Source of the DNA: DATNBU01 sp964476185
GTDB taxonomy: Bacteria; Desulfobacterota; Binatia; UBA1149; CAITLU01
Assembly: GCA_964476185.1 (NCBI GenBank)
Contig: CAYYZO010000032.1
Location: 1 to 39,461, forward strand
DNA: 39,461 nt
Reading direction: 5' to 3'
Shown: piece after piece, positions 19,717 to 27,474 of the stretch
Layout of the letters: every line of letters starts with the position of its first letter
Position numbering within the stretch: position 1 is the stretch's first letter
Notes under the pieces: generated by a model
The model's database searches: none
The model's input: the letters and a program-made list of their open reading frames with translations, nothing else
Told to the model about the DNA's origin: nothing
Translations under genes and position numbers: made by a program

Positions 19717-20403
19717 ATGAACCGCTCTCTGCTTTCGATGATTCTGGCCGTGGTTGTGTCACTCGTTCCATCTGCTCCGGCGCGAGCCCTCGACGTTCCT
19801 GTCGTCTACGCAGTGGATGGTGTAGCTCTGAAGGACGCGGTGGCCGGGACGATGCTCACGTGGGAGCTTCACGGCGACTCGACCTGTTCCGACCTTCTTC
19901 ACACGACGACCACCGCCATTGACGACGCGATGATCGTTGCGCTCAAGCGATCTAAAGTCCGCGGTGGCGTGAAGCCACCGAAAACCTCCGAGCTGCGCAT
20001 GACGCTGGCGGGGGTGACCGCGCCGGGCCACGTCCATCTCAAGGTTACGGGCACCGGCGTCACGCCGGTAGGCGGAGCCTGTCAGGCGCAGGCTGCGACC
20101 GGAGAGCTCGCGGAGACGTGCAACGACGGCCTGCTCAACCAGGACGAGACCGACGTCGACTGCGGGGGGGCCACGTGCAACGGATGTGCGCTCGGTGAGG
20201 ACTGCAATCTCGCGTCGGATTGCGCCTCGCAGTCCTGCAGCGGCGGCGTTTGCGTCGCGAGTTGCATAGATGGGATTCAGAACCAGGACGAGACGGACGT
20301 GGATTGCGGCGGAAGCTGCGGACCCACGTGCAATCCCGGGCAGAACTGCCTCGCGCATTTCGACTGCATCAGCTTCATGTGTTTCAGCGGCGTGTGTTTC
20401 TGA
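19717..20403 (+). CDS. Exported protein with two Cys-rich DVDCGG repeats
   Basis: Function unknown. The 228-residue protein has a signal peptide (about 1-24, ending ARA), a mature beta-rich region without Cys pairs (25-120), then two Cys-rich repeats at about 135-179 and 183-227. Each repeat reads C-x-DG-xx-NQDETDVDCGG-x-C with six further Cys, ending S-GVC. From memory this repeat type is frequent in secreted proteins of Myxococcota and related lineages and may be a small disulfide-stabilised fold. GGAGG lies six bases before the ATG, which fixes the start; the longer frame upstream has no ribosome site. A strong hairpin follows the stop. Confidence 0.8.
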   Translation: MNRSLLSMILAVVVSLVPSAPARALDVPVVYAVDGVALKDAVAGTMLTWELHGDSTCSDLLHTTTTAIDDAMIVALKRSKVRGGVKPPKTSELRMTLAGVTAPGHVHLKVTGTGVTPVGGACQAQAATGELAETCNDGLLNQDETDVDCGGATCNGCALGEDCNLASDCASQSCSGGVCVASCIDGIQNQDETDVDCGGSCGPTCNPGQNCLAHFDCISFMCFSGVCF

Positions 20404-20416
20404 CCGGAGCATCGAC

Positions 20417-20466
20417 ACCACACGGGCCGTCGAATCCCGCGAAGAGCGGCGGGCGGCCCGTGTGGT
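20417..20466. terminator. Bidirectional stem between converging genes
   Basis: A perfect 13-base inverted repeat, ACCACACGGGCCG (20417-20429) with CGGCCCGTGTGGT (20454-20466), encloses a further CCCGC/GCGGG pair. It fills the 93-base space between the converging stops at 20403 and 20497. No long T-run follows on either strand, so it may act by RNA folding and 3' end protection as much as by intrinsic termination. Confidence 0.65.
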
Positions 20467-20496
20467 TCTGGATCGTCCGACGCTTTCACCAGGCGG

Positions 20497-22800
20497 TCAT
20501 CTCGGGGTCGCGGCGCCCGGATCCGTTGTTCGTGCGCTCCCCGTGCCCGCGCTTGGCAGCGGTGCGACCAGCTCGACTCGTTCGATGCGTGACGATGGCA
20601 GGAATGCGGACGCGACGCGGACCTCGAGTGCCGTCGTGTCGAGGGGCGGCAATGCAAACCATGCATCGGCGGCGCCCCGTACCCGTGCAGACCCGTCAAG
20701 CCTTCGGTGGCCGTCATCGACAGCCACCAGCAATTCCTCGGTCGCGCGTCCCGTGCGAACGGTGATGCGCAGCACGAGCCCGTCAGCGGCAGGCGGGACG
20801 TCGACGATACAGACCGTCACCGGCGGGGCAGCCGACCACACGTCGAGGCGTCCGGCGCCGCCTTTGGGCACGCAACGACCTCGCGCGACGATGTGGAAGA
20901 CGGCTCCTGCCGCCGGCGGGGGAAGCGGTTCCAACGATTCCAACCCGAACGCCGTCCGGTCTCGAGTCTCGACCTGGCAGAGGGCGTAGCGCCCGGCGCG
21001 GAAGAGATCGCGCGCGCACCGCGGCTGCACGGGGAAAGCCGGGTCGTACACGGCGTGCGTGGTCTCGACGCCGGCCCCGCGCGAGAGCACGGCGGCGCTG
21101 GCGTCGCCGGCCAGGATCGCCGCGCGAGCCCGCAACCTCGCCTCGCCGTCGGGCCGCGAGCCCGCGAACACGACCGTCGAGCGGTCGAGCGCCGCGACGA
21201 CGTGGCGTCCCGTGAAGGCGGGGATGCGCTCGGCGAGGGCGGGCGGCACGGCGAGGATCGCGTCGACGGGAAGCGCCTTCAGCGCCGCGACGAGCGCGCG
21301 GAAATCGTCGGCCTCCGGCGCCGCGAGCCTGCCGCGCGCCTCCGACAGGCGGCTCGTCGTCCCCGCGGCCAGCAGCGGCAGCCCGAGCAGGAGCAGGAGC
21401 CCGGCCGCGAAGGCTTCCCGATGCTCGAAGCGACGCAGGATCGAGTACGCGGCGACCGCGGCCAGCGGGGCCAGCGGCAGGGTCCACAGCACGCGGTAGA
21501 CCATCCACGGCGGGATCAGCGCGCCCATCGCCGCGGGCAGCGGCGGGACGAACGCGATCGCGAGCGGGATGGCAGTCGCAACCAGCGCGAACGCTCGCGC
21601 GTCGCGGGTCGTGAACGTGGACGCGCCCCGTCGCACGAGCACGAACGCGCCGAGGAGCGCCAGTCCGGCGAGAGGGTGCAGCAGCAATCGCGGATCGACC
21701 ACGTAGCCGCCGGCGCCGAGGTCGACGAGCCGCTCGCGCGCCTCGTGGACCCGCACCACCGGATGATCCGGTTCGGACAGCTCCGCGCCGATCTCGTGGA
21801 GTCGCTCGCGCACGACGAGTCCGGAGATCGCCGGTGCGATCGCCACGACAGCGAGGATCGCGGAGGCAGCGAGGAGCCGCTTCCGGGCAGGCGGCCGCAC
21901 GATCGCGAGCAACGCGGTGACCGGCGCGAGCACGACGAGCGCGAACGCATAGTCGAGCGCGTGCACGGCCGCGGTCGCCGCGGCGGCGATCGCGAGCAGA
22001 AGCAGCGCGCGCGGGGCGCCGCGCAGTACCCGGAGGAACGCGGCGAGCGCGAGCGGCAGCAGCGCCGAGGCGGCCAGGATCTTGTCCTCGCCGGCCCGCG
22101 CGAGCACCGGCACGAGCGCGCCGCTCCACAGCAGCATCGTCGCGAGCACGCTGAGGCGCGCAAGGGCTGCGTCGCGCAGGATCTCGCGCGCGAACGCGAA
22201 CGCCGCCGAAACCGACGCGAGCACGACGAGGGCCGGCGCGCCGTTCTCGTACACCGCGATCGGGTCGACGCCCGACAGTCGGGAGCACGTCGCGAGGCCG
22301 AACAGCCACGGGTGCACGCCGAACCGCGCGAACGACCGCCCGGTGCCGAGGAACGGTTCGGCGAGGTCGAGCACGGGCGCCTCGAGCCAACCGCGCACGT
22401 AGGCGAGGTACCACCAGCGGTCCACGCTGCCGACCGGCGCGAACGCGACNNNNNNNNNNNNNNNNNNNNNNNNNNNNNNNNNNNNNNNNNNNNNNNNNNN
22501 NNNNNNNNNNNNNNNNNNNNNNNNNNNNNNNNNNNNNNNNNNNNNNNNNGCCGCGAGCGTGACGACGACGAGCGCGCCGGGAGCCGCCGCGATCGACGAC
22601 GAGGACGCGAGGCAGGCCGCGAACGCGGCCGTCAGCAGCGCGAGGGAAGCCGCGAACGACCAGGCGAGCGCTTCCGCGAGGTGCACCCGCACGCCGGCGG
22701 CGAGCAGCAGCAGGCCGCCCGGCGCGACGAACACCGCGGCCACGGACGCCGCGAGAACGGCGATGCTCCCGATGCCGTCGGCGGTCGCGGCGGCCGGCAT
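20497..22800 (-). CDS. Large multi-spanning membrane protein with C-terminal soluble domain, interrupted by a gap
   Basis: Function not recognised. The protein starts with two or more membrane segments (about 12-82), enters the 100-N gap, and resumes with VGSVDRWWYLAYVRGWLE, followed by about eight Ala/Leu-rich membrane segments. A soluble C-terminal region of about 270 residues begins near TSRLSEARGRLAAPEADDF. The layout (many membrane helices, an Asp-rich loop before the first extracytoplasmic segment, a trailing soluble domain) resembles GT-C-fold glycosyltransferase-like or polymer-export membrane proteins, but no catalytic motif is clear. The ATG is seven bases after the LLM gene stop, so the two are co-transcribed. 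The frame continues on both sides of the gap only if the true gap length has the same remainder as 100 on division by three. Confidence 0.65.
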   Translation of the reverse strand: MPAAATADGIGSIAVLAASVAAVFVAPGGLLLLAAGVRVHLAEALAWSFAASLALLTAAFAACLASSSSIAAAPGALVVVTLAXXXXXXXXXXXXXXXXXXXXXXXXXXXXXXXXXXVAFAPVGSVDRWWYLAYVRGWLEAPVLDLAEPFLGTGRSFARFGVHPWLFGLATCSRLSGVDPIAVYENGAPALVVLASVSAAFAFAREILRDAALARLSVLATMLLWSGALVPVLARAGEDKILAASALLPLALAAFLRVLRGAPRALLLLAIAAAATAAVHALDYAFALVVLAPVTALLAIVRPPARKRLLAASAILAVVAIAPAISGLVVRERLHEIGAELSEPDHPVVRVHEARERLVDLGAGGYVVDPRLLLHPLAGLALLGAFVLVRRGASTFTTRDARAFALVATAIPLAIAFVPPLPAAMGALIPPWMVYRVLWTLPLAPLAAVAAYSILRRFEHREAFAAGLLLLLGLPLLAAGTTSRLSEARGRLAAPEADDFRALVAALKALPVDAILAVPPALAERIPAFTGRHVVAALDRSTVVFAGSRPDGEARLRARAAILAGDASAAVLSRGAGVETTHAVYDPAFPVQPRCARDLFRAGRYALCQVETRDRTAFGLESLEPLPPPAAGAVFHIVARGRCVPKGGAGRLDVWSAAPPVTVCIVDVPPAADGLVLRITVRTGRATEELLVAVDDGHRRLDGSARVRGAADAWFALPPLDTTALEVRVASAFLPSSRIERVELVAPLPSAGTGSARTTDPGAATPR
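22450..22549. other. Assembly gap (100 N)
   Basis: A run of exactly 100 N inside the large membrane-protein gene, in its N-terminal membrane region. The true length is unknown. Confidence 0.99.
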
Positions 22801-22807
22801 GCGCGGC

Positions 22808-23812
22808 TCAGGCTGCCGGCGCCATCAGCTGCAGGTACATCGAGCAGATCTCGGGCCCCATGTCGGTCGGCAATCCGAGGATCGGGAGGTCGACGCCGGC
22901 GCGGCGCCACTCGCCGAGGCGCTTCCTGGAGAAGTCGGGCTCGCCCGCGATCACGAGCGCGTCGAGCAGGTCCTGCGAAACGGCGGCGGCCGCCTCGGGG
23001 CGCTGCTTGCTCGTGTAGAGGTCGCGCACGAGGTCGCAGTTCTCGGCGTAGCCCATGCGCGAGAGCATCTCGTGGTAGTAGACGCCCATGCCGCCGATGT
23101 AGAACGAGATGATCCCGCGAGCCGAGTGGTAGCTCATTTCCTTGTCCGGCATCGGGATCACGGTCGTGAACGGCGAGACGGCGATGTCCTTGACGTCGCG
23201 CCCGCTCTTCGCCGCGCCTTCGGCGAGGATCGAGATGCCCTTGTCGAGCTGCTGCCACGGCCAGAACGTCGGCATCCAGCCGTCGGCGAGCTCGCCGACC
23301 ATCCGGATCGCCTTGTCGTTCAGGCACGCGCAGTAGATCGGGATGCGTTCGCGCACCGGCGTCATCGCGAGCTGGAAATGCCGGAACTCCCACAGGTCCG
23401 CCCCAGCCTCGTTCAGGCGCTGGCCCGAGATCAGGCACTGGATCACCTTGATGTACTGCCGCATGCGGGTGAGCGGCTTCTCGTACGGCACGCCGTGGAA
23501 GCCTTCGATGACCTTCTCGCCGGAGGTGCCGAGCCCGAGGATCACGCGGCCCTCGGAGATCTCGTCGAGCGTCGCCGCGTGCATCGCGAGCAGGCCCGGC
23601 GAGCGGCTGAACACGTTGACGATGCCGGTCGCGAGCTTGATGCGCCTGGTGTGGACCGCGATCTCGGTCAGCAGGCTGAAGGCTTCGTATCCCCACGCCT
23701 CGGGGATCCAGAACGAATCGTAGCCGAGCTCGTCCGCTTCCTGCGCGAGTCGCAGCACCTGCTTGCGGTTGTAGTTCTTCCAGAACGCGACGAGTCCCGA
23801 ACGTTCGGCCAC
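22808..23812 (-). CDS. LLM-class flavin/F420-dependent oxidoreductase
   Basis: The 334-residue protein is a luciferase-like monooxygenase-fold TIM barrel, using FMN or coenzyme F420. Visible family blocks are AQEADELGYDSFWIPEAWGYEAF, TRRIKLATGIVNVFSRSP, LDEISEGRVILGLGTSG, then PIYCACLNDKAIRMVGELADGWMP and the C-terminal LGLPTDMGPE. In F420 producers these proteins act as reductases or dehydrogenases on varied substrates; the specific one is unknown. GTG 23812 is preferred because AGGGAG lies about eight bases upstream and the frame before it is leader sequence with hairpins and a promoter. It is co-transcribed with the membrane protein downstream. The split-barrel enzyme at 6012 is another possible F420 user. 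Confidence 0.88.
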   Translation of the reverse strand: MAERSGLVAFWKNYNRKQVLRLAQEADELGYDSFWIPEAWGYEAFSLLTEIAVHTRRIKLATGIVNVFSRSPGLLAMHAATLDEISEGRVILGLGTSGEKVIEGFHGVPYEKPLTRMRQYIKVIQCLISGQRLNEAGADLWEFRHFQLAMTPVRERIPIYCACLNDKAIRMVGELADGWMPTFWPWQQLDKGISILAEGAAKSGRDVKDIAVSPFTTVIPMPDKEMSYHSARGIISFYIGGMGVYYHEMLSRMGYAENCDLVRDLYTSKQRPEAAAAVSQDLLDALVIAGEPDFSRKRLGEWRRAGVDLPILGLPTDMGPEICSMYLQLMAPAA

Positions 23813-23849
23813 GACGATCTCCCTGGCGACCGAACCGGAAGCCGGCGCC

Positions 23850-23965
23850 CGGCGGGACGGAGTCCCGCCGCGGGCGGACGCGGCGTGGTGTCGCTGGTGG
23901 TTCTGCGCCGGCTCCCGGGCCGGCGCGATGCGGCGCACTAAAGGAAGGCAGGACCCGCGAGTCAA
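23850..23965 (-). promoter_or_regulatory. Promoter and structured leader of the LLM gene
   Basis: On the minus strand TTGACT (complement of 23960-23965), 17 bases, TTTAGT (complement of 23937-23942) predict a start near 23930 and a leader of about 118 bases. The leader contains two perfect stems: GCGCCGGC/GCCGGCGC (23905-23912 with 23919-23926, loop of six) and CGGCGGGAC/GTCCCGCCG (23850-23858 with 23862-23870, loop GGA). The ribosome site lies after the second stem. No known riboswitch class was recognised. Confidence 0.55.
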
Positions 23966-24072
23966 GCCGGCCGCGTCGGGCCACGACGCCGCCGCGGCGG
24001 CGACAGCGCTTCCTTCGGTCCGGGTGTTCGCGTAACACGACCGTGCGGCCGCGGGGCCGGCCGAGGGGGACC

Positions 24073-25314
24073 GTGATACGCCACCAGAATGCTTTCGTTC
24101 GCCCGCGGGCGTGCCATGCGCGACCGCTGCTCTCCTTCCTTCCTCTCGCCGCGATCAGCCTCTGGACGGCCTCGCCGGCGCAGGCGACCCAACTGCTCGC
24201 GCCCGCCATCGGCGTGCCCGACTCGGCGATGAACGGCGCCACGGTCGCGGCGCCGATGACACCGTCGGCCGCCGCATACTCGAATCCGGCCGCGATCGTC
24301 GGTTTCGAGCCGGGCGCGATCGGCGTGGGCCTCGGCGTGCCGGTCGGCCACAGCCAGCTGCACACGACGACGCCGCCCGGCTACGACACGACGAACAGTT
24401 TCGTCGCGTTCGCTCCCGACGCGGGGGTGGTGCACGAGACCGGCTTCGGGCTGCGCTGGGGACTGGCCGTCTACGGATCGCTCGGTTCCGCGTTCGACTC
24501 GGACGCCGACGCGGCGGCGGGAGTCCCCTACGACTTCTATGCGTCGACCGGCGTCTCCAACGCTACGGTGATGGCGGCGTACCCGATCACGGACAGGCTC
24601 AGCGTCGGCGCGGGTCTGTCGATCCTCTACGGGCAGGTCCACCTGCGCTACTTCGCCGGCGACCAGTTCGCGTACACGCTGCGCGGTCCCGGCGTGCAGG
24701 CGAACGTCGGCCTGCAGTACCGCCTCACGGACCGCATCGACCTCGGCTTTTCGTTCCGAACGCCGGGAATGGTCTGGACCGAAGGCGACGACCGGCTGCC
24801 GACCGGCGACAAGCAGGACGTGGAGCTCGATCTCGACATGCCCGCGCAGGTGTTCGTCGGCGTCAACGCGGACGTGACGGATCGGCTGCACCTCGGCCTG
24901 GTGGGGCGCTGGACCGACGCGAGCAAGTTCTCGGGCTCGATCTTCCGCTTCGAGGACACTCCGGCGGCGAACATCCCGTACATCCGCTCGGCGAGCGACG
25001 AGTGGCGCATCGCGGCCGCGGCGCGCTACGCGCTGACCGATTCGCTCGACGCGACGTTCTCGGTCGGCTACGCGGACGAGATCGTGCCGGACAGCTGGGT
25101 GTCGCCGCTGATCATCGACTCGGCGGAATGGAAAATCGGCGGCGGCCTGTCGTGGACGCTGCCCGGCGACTGGTCGGCGTGGACGATCGACACCGCGATC
25201 GGCCACTCGCCCGACGAGGCGCGCAACGTCTCGGACTCGGAAGCAGCCGTGTTCCCCGGCCGGTACGTGATCGGAGGCACGATCTACATGATCGGCCTGC
25301 GCACGACGCTCTGA
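24073..25314 (+). CDS. OmpP1/FadL-family outer-membrane transport protein
   Basis: The 413-residue protein has a signal peptide (about 18-38, ending AQA) and a mature start followed by AAPMTPSAAAYSNPAAIVGFEPG, which is the FadL-family plug motif (conserved Asn-Pro-Ala). The rest alternates polar and hydrophobic residues as in a beta-barrel and ends with an aromatic-poor but hydrophobic terminal strand (YMIGLRTTL). FadL-type channels take up long-chain fatty acids and other hydrophobic compounds across the outer membrane, which confirms a diderm cell. GTG 24073 is chosen for its GAGGGGGA site; the frame from 24043 adds only basic residues. Confidence 0.88.
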   Translation: MIRHQNAFVRPRACHARPLLSFLPLAAISLWTASPAQATQLLAPAIGVPDSAMNGATVAAPMTPSAAAYSNPAAIVGFEPGAIGVGLGVPVGHSQLHTTTPPGYDTTNSFVAFAPDAGVVHETGFGLRWGLAVYGSLGSAFDSDADAAAGVPYDFYASTGVSNATVMAAYPITDRLSVGAGLSILYGQVHLRYFAGDQFAYTLRGPGVQANVGLQYRLTDRIDLGFSFRTPGMVWTEGDDRLPTGDKQDVELDLDMPAQVFVGVNADVTDRLHLGLVGRWTDASKFSGSIFRFEDTPAANIPYIRSASDEWRIAAAARYALTDSLDATFSVGYADEIVPDSWVSPLIIDSAEWKIGGGLSWTLPGDWSAWTIDTAIGHSPDEARNVSDSEAAVFPGRYVIGGTIYMIGLRTTL

Positions 25315-25474
25315 GCGCGGCTCGCAGGGCGGCCTCCGCTTGCGGAGCGGCGTCGCACGGCGGAAAGTCCCGGGCGACGGCTCGACGCCGCGCGCCGTCG
25401 CGCCGACCCCATCGAGGAGCCGAGTCCTGAACCGCTACGAGCCGCATCGCTTTTCCCGCCGTGAACTGTCGAGG

Positions 25475-26044
25475 ATGCCGCGCGCCTTCTCGCGCCTCGG
25501 CCGCACGCCCGCCCAGCGCGCGGCGCTGATGCTCGTCGGCGTGCTCGTCGCGTTCGCGATCGGGCGCTGGAGCGTCGGCGTCGATTCGAGGCCCGGCACG
25601 CGCGGCCCGGTCCCCGCCCAGGTCAGCGGCACGCCGCTCGTGCTCGACGGCGACACGCTCGACTTCGACGGCCTGCGCGTGCGGCTGTACGGGATCGACG
25701 CGTTCGAACGCAGCCAGCTCTGCACACGGGAGGACGGCGCGAGCTACGCCTGCGGGCAGGTCTCGCGCGAAGCGTTGATCGTCGCGATCGCGCGGCAGCC
25801 GGTGACCTGCGAAAAGCGCGACGTCGACCAGTACGGACGCATGGTCGGCGTCTGCCGGACCCGGGACGGCGACCTCGGCGCCAGGCTCGTCTCCGAGGGC
25901 GCGGCGCTCGCGTACCGCCATTACAGCCTCGACTACGTGGACGAAGAAGAAGCGGCGCGCGCCGCCCGGCGAGGGGTGTGGGCCGGCCGCTTCGAGACGC
26001 CCTGGGACCACCGCCACGGCGGGCAGCAACGGAGGACCTCATGA
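25475..26044 (+). CDS. Membrane-anchored staphylococcal-nuclease-fold (TNase) protein
   Basis: The 189-residue protein has an N-terminal membrane anchor (about 18-36) and an SNase-like domain (about 52-175). Catalytic positions are conserved: LDGDTLD (58-63), R70 in VRLYGID, E78 in DAFE and R122 in DQYGRMVG; Cys83, Cys93, Cys112 and Cys127 may form disulfides. It probably cleaves nucleic acids outside the cytoplasm. ATG 25475 begins just before the anchor; the frame is open from TTG 25340, so a longer form cannot be excluded. Its stop overlaps the NnrS start (ATGA). Confidence 0.82.
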   Translation: MPRAFSRLGRTPAQRAALMLVGVLVAFAIGRWSVGVDSRPGTRGPVPAQVSGTPLVLDGDTLDFDGLRVRLYGIDAFERSQLCTREDGASYACGQVSREALIVAIARQPVTCEKRDVDQYGRMVGVCRTRDGDLGARLVSEGAALAYRHYSLDYVDEEEAARAARRGVWAGRFETPWDHRHGGQQRRTS

Positions 26045-27264
26045 CGGATCCCGCGATCCCGCCCGGCGTGATGATCGTCAACGAAGCCGTGCGCGACGCC
26101 CCGTTCTGGCGCCGCGAACCGTATGCGGTGTTCTTCCCGCTCGGCATCCTGCTGTCGTGGGCCGGCGTCGGACGCTGGCTCACGCTGGCGCTCAGCGGCC
26201 GCTACGAGGACTACCTCGCCGTCTACATCTTCCACGGCATGACGCAGATCCAGGGCTTCCTGCTCTCGTTCGCGATCGGCTTCCTGTTCACGATGGTCCC
26301 GCGGCGCAGCGGCACCGCGCCGCCGAACGTGCTCGAGATGTCGCTCGGCATCGCGGCGCCGGTGTTCACGGTCGCGACGGCGTGGGCGAAGCTGTGGGCG
26401 CTCTCGCAGGCCGGCTGGCTCCTGGCCTGCGCGCTGCTCGTCGTGTTCATGGTGCGGCGCTTCGCTTCGTCCACTGCCCGGCGGCGTCCCCCGACGAGCT
26501 TCGTCTGGATCCCGGCCGCGCTGCTGATCGGCTTCTTCGGATCGCTGATGACGGGTGCGCGCGGTGCGCTCGGCCCCGACTGGATGTGGCTGCACGACCT
26601 CGGACAGCAGCTGGTGCTGCAGGGCGTGTTCCTCTCGCTGGTGCTCGGCGTCGGCGGGCTCGCGCTGCCGCTGATGACGCGCGGCGAAGCTCCACCCGAC
26701 GCGGCGCTGACGAAGAGCGACGCGCTCGCGATCGCCGCGCACCTTGCCGGCGCGGCGCTGCTCGTCGCGAGCTTCGTCGTGCAGGTCAGCTGGTCGCTGC
26801 CCGCCGGCTGCGCGCTGCGCGCGGCGGTCCTTGCGGCGGGACTCCTGCTCGGTCCGCGCCTGTGGCAGCCGCCGACCAAGCCCGGTTGGAACCGCTGGCT
26901 GGTCTGGATCTCGGCGTGGATGCTGCCGCTCGGCTACGCGGTCGCGGCGCTGTGGCCCCAGTACTACCAGGCCGGGCTGCACGTCGTGTTCGTCGGCGGA
27001 CTCGCGACGCTGACGCTCGCGGTCAGCACGCACGTGATCCTCGGCCACGGCGACCGCAGCGACCTCATCAACGGGAGGCCGTGGCAGGTCGGCGCGATCG
27101 CGATGCTGATGGCGGCCGCGCTCGGCTCGCGCGTCGCGATGGCGGTCGACCTCGCGAACCGCAACGCCTGGATGGCCACCGCCGCGTTCTTCTTCCTGGC
27201 GGCGACGGCCGTGTGGCTCGTGCTGCTGCTGCCGGTCCTCGCCTCGCGGCGCGACGCGCGCTGA
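26041..27264 (+). CDS. NnrS-family membrane haem/copper-type nitric oxide response protein
   Basis: The 407-residue protein has about twelve membrane segments and the NnrS-family blocks FHGMTQIQGFLLSFAIGFLFTMVPR, WLHDLGQQLVLQG, LALPLMTRG and AGLHVVFVGGLATLTLAVSTHVILGH, with conserved His residues suited to binding haem and copper. NnrS proteins protect against nitric oxide and nitrosative stress, and are often found in denitrifying or nitrate-using bacteria. That fits the nitrite-producing nitrate operon about 5 kb away, though the two are not adjacent. The ATG at 26041 overlaps the nuclease stop (ATGA), so translation is coupled to a nuclease-like gene, which is an unusual pairing. Confidence 0.88.
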   Translation: MTDPAIPPGVMIVNEAVRDAPFWRREPYAVFFPLGILLSWAGVGRWLTLALSGRYEDYLAVYIFHGMTQIQGFLLSFAIGFLFTMVPRRSGTAPPNVLEMSLGIAAPVFTVATAWAKLWALSQAGWLLACALLVVFMVRRFASSTARRRPPTSFVWIPAALLIGFFGSLMTGARGALGPDWMWLHDLGQQLVLQGVFLSLVLGVGGLALPLMTRGEAPPDAALTKSDALAIAAHLAGAALLVASFVVQVSWSLPAGCALRAAVLAAGLLLGPRLWQPPTKPGWNRWLVWISAWMLPLGYAVAALWPQYYQAGLHVVFVGGLATLTLAVSTHVILGHGDRSDLINGRPWQVGAIAMLMAAALGSRVAMAVDLANRNAWMATAAFFFLAATAVWLVLLLPVLASRRDAR

Positions 27265-27321
27265 ACTGCGGCTGCTGAATCGCGGGCGCTGGAGCCGCGG
27301 TCGGCCGCGCCACCGGCGCCG

Positions 27322-27474
27322 CTACGGCCTCGCGCGGAACTTCCCGCCCGTGCCCTGGAGCGGCTCGGCCACGGGCGTCGTCTGCAGGTTTTCGGGCGAA
27401 GTCCCGTCGTCGCCGCCGACGCTGCGATGTCGACGATGTCCTGCCCGGACGGCGCACACCCACGCCGCGCTGGC
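27322..27474 (-). other. In-frame open extension after the serine hydrolase stop
   Basis: After the TGA at 27475-27477 the same frame stays open for 50 codons to a TAG at 27322-27324, ending in a polar tail (GGDDGTSPENLQTTPVAEP... KFRARP). It could be read-through, the remnant of a longer ancestor or a chance open frame; a GTG inside could start a short peptide. There is no ribosome site. Confidence 0.2.

Noticed and set aside
20707..23112. Open frame of about 800 codons on the plus strand across gap 2
   Set aside because: It runs antisense to the membrane-protein gene and through 100 N, with Arg/Glu/Gln-rich composition typical of antisense shadows.
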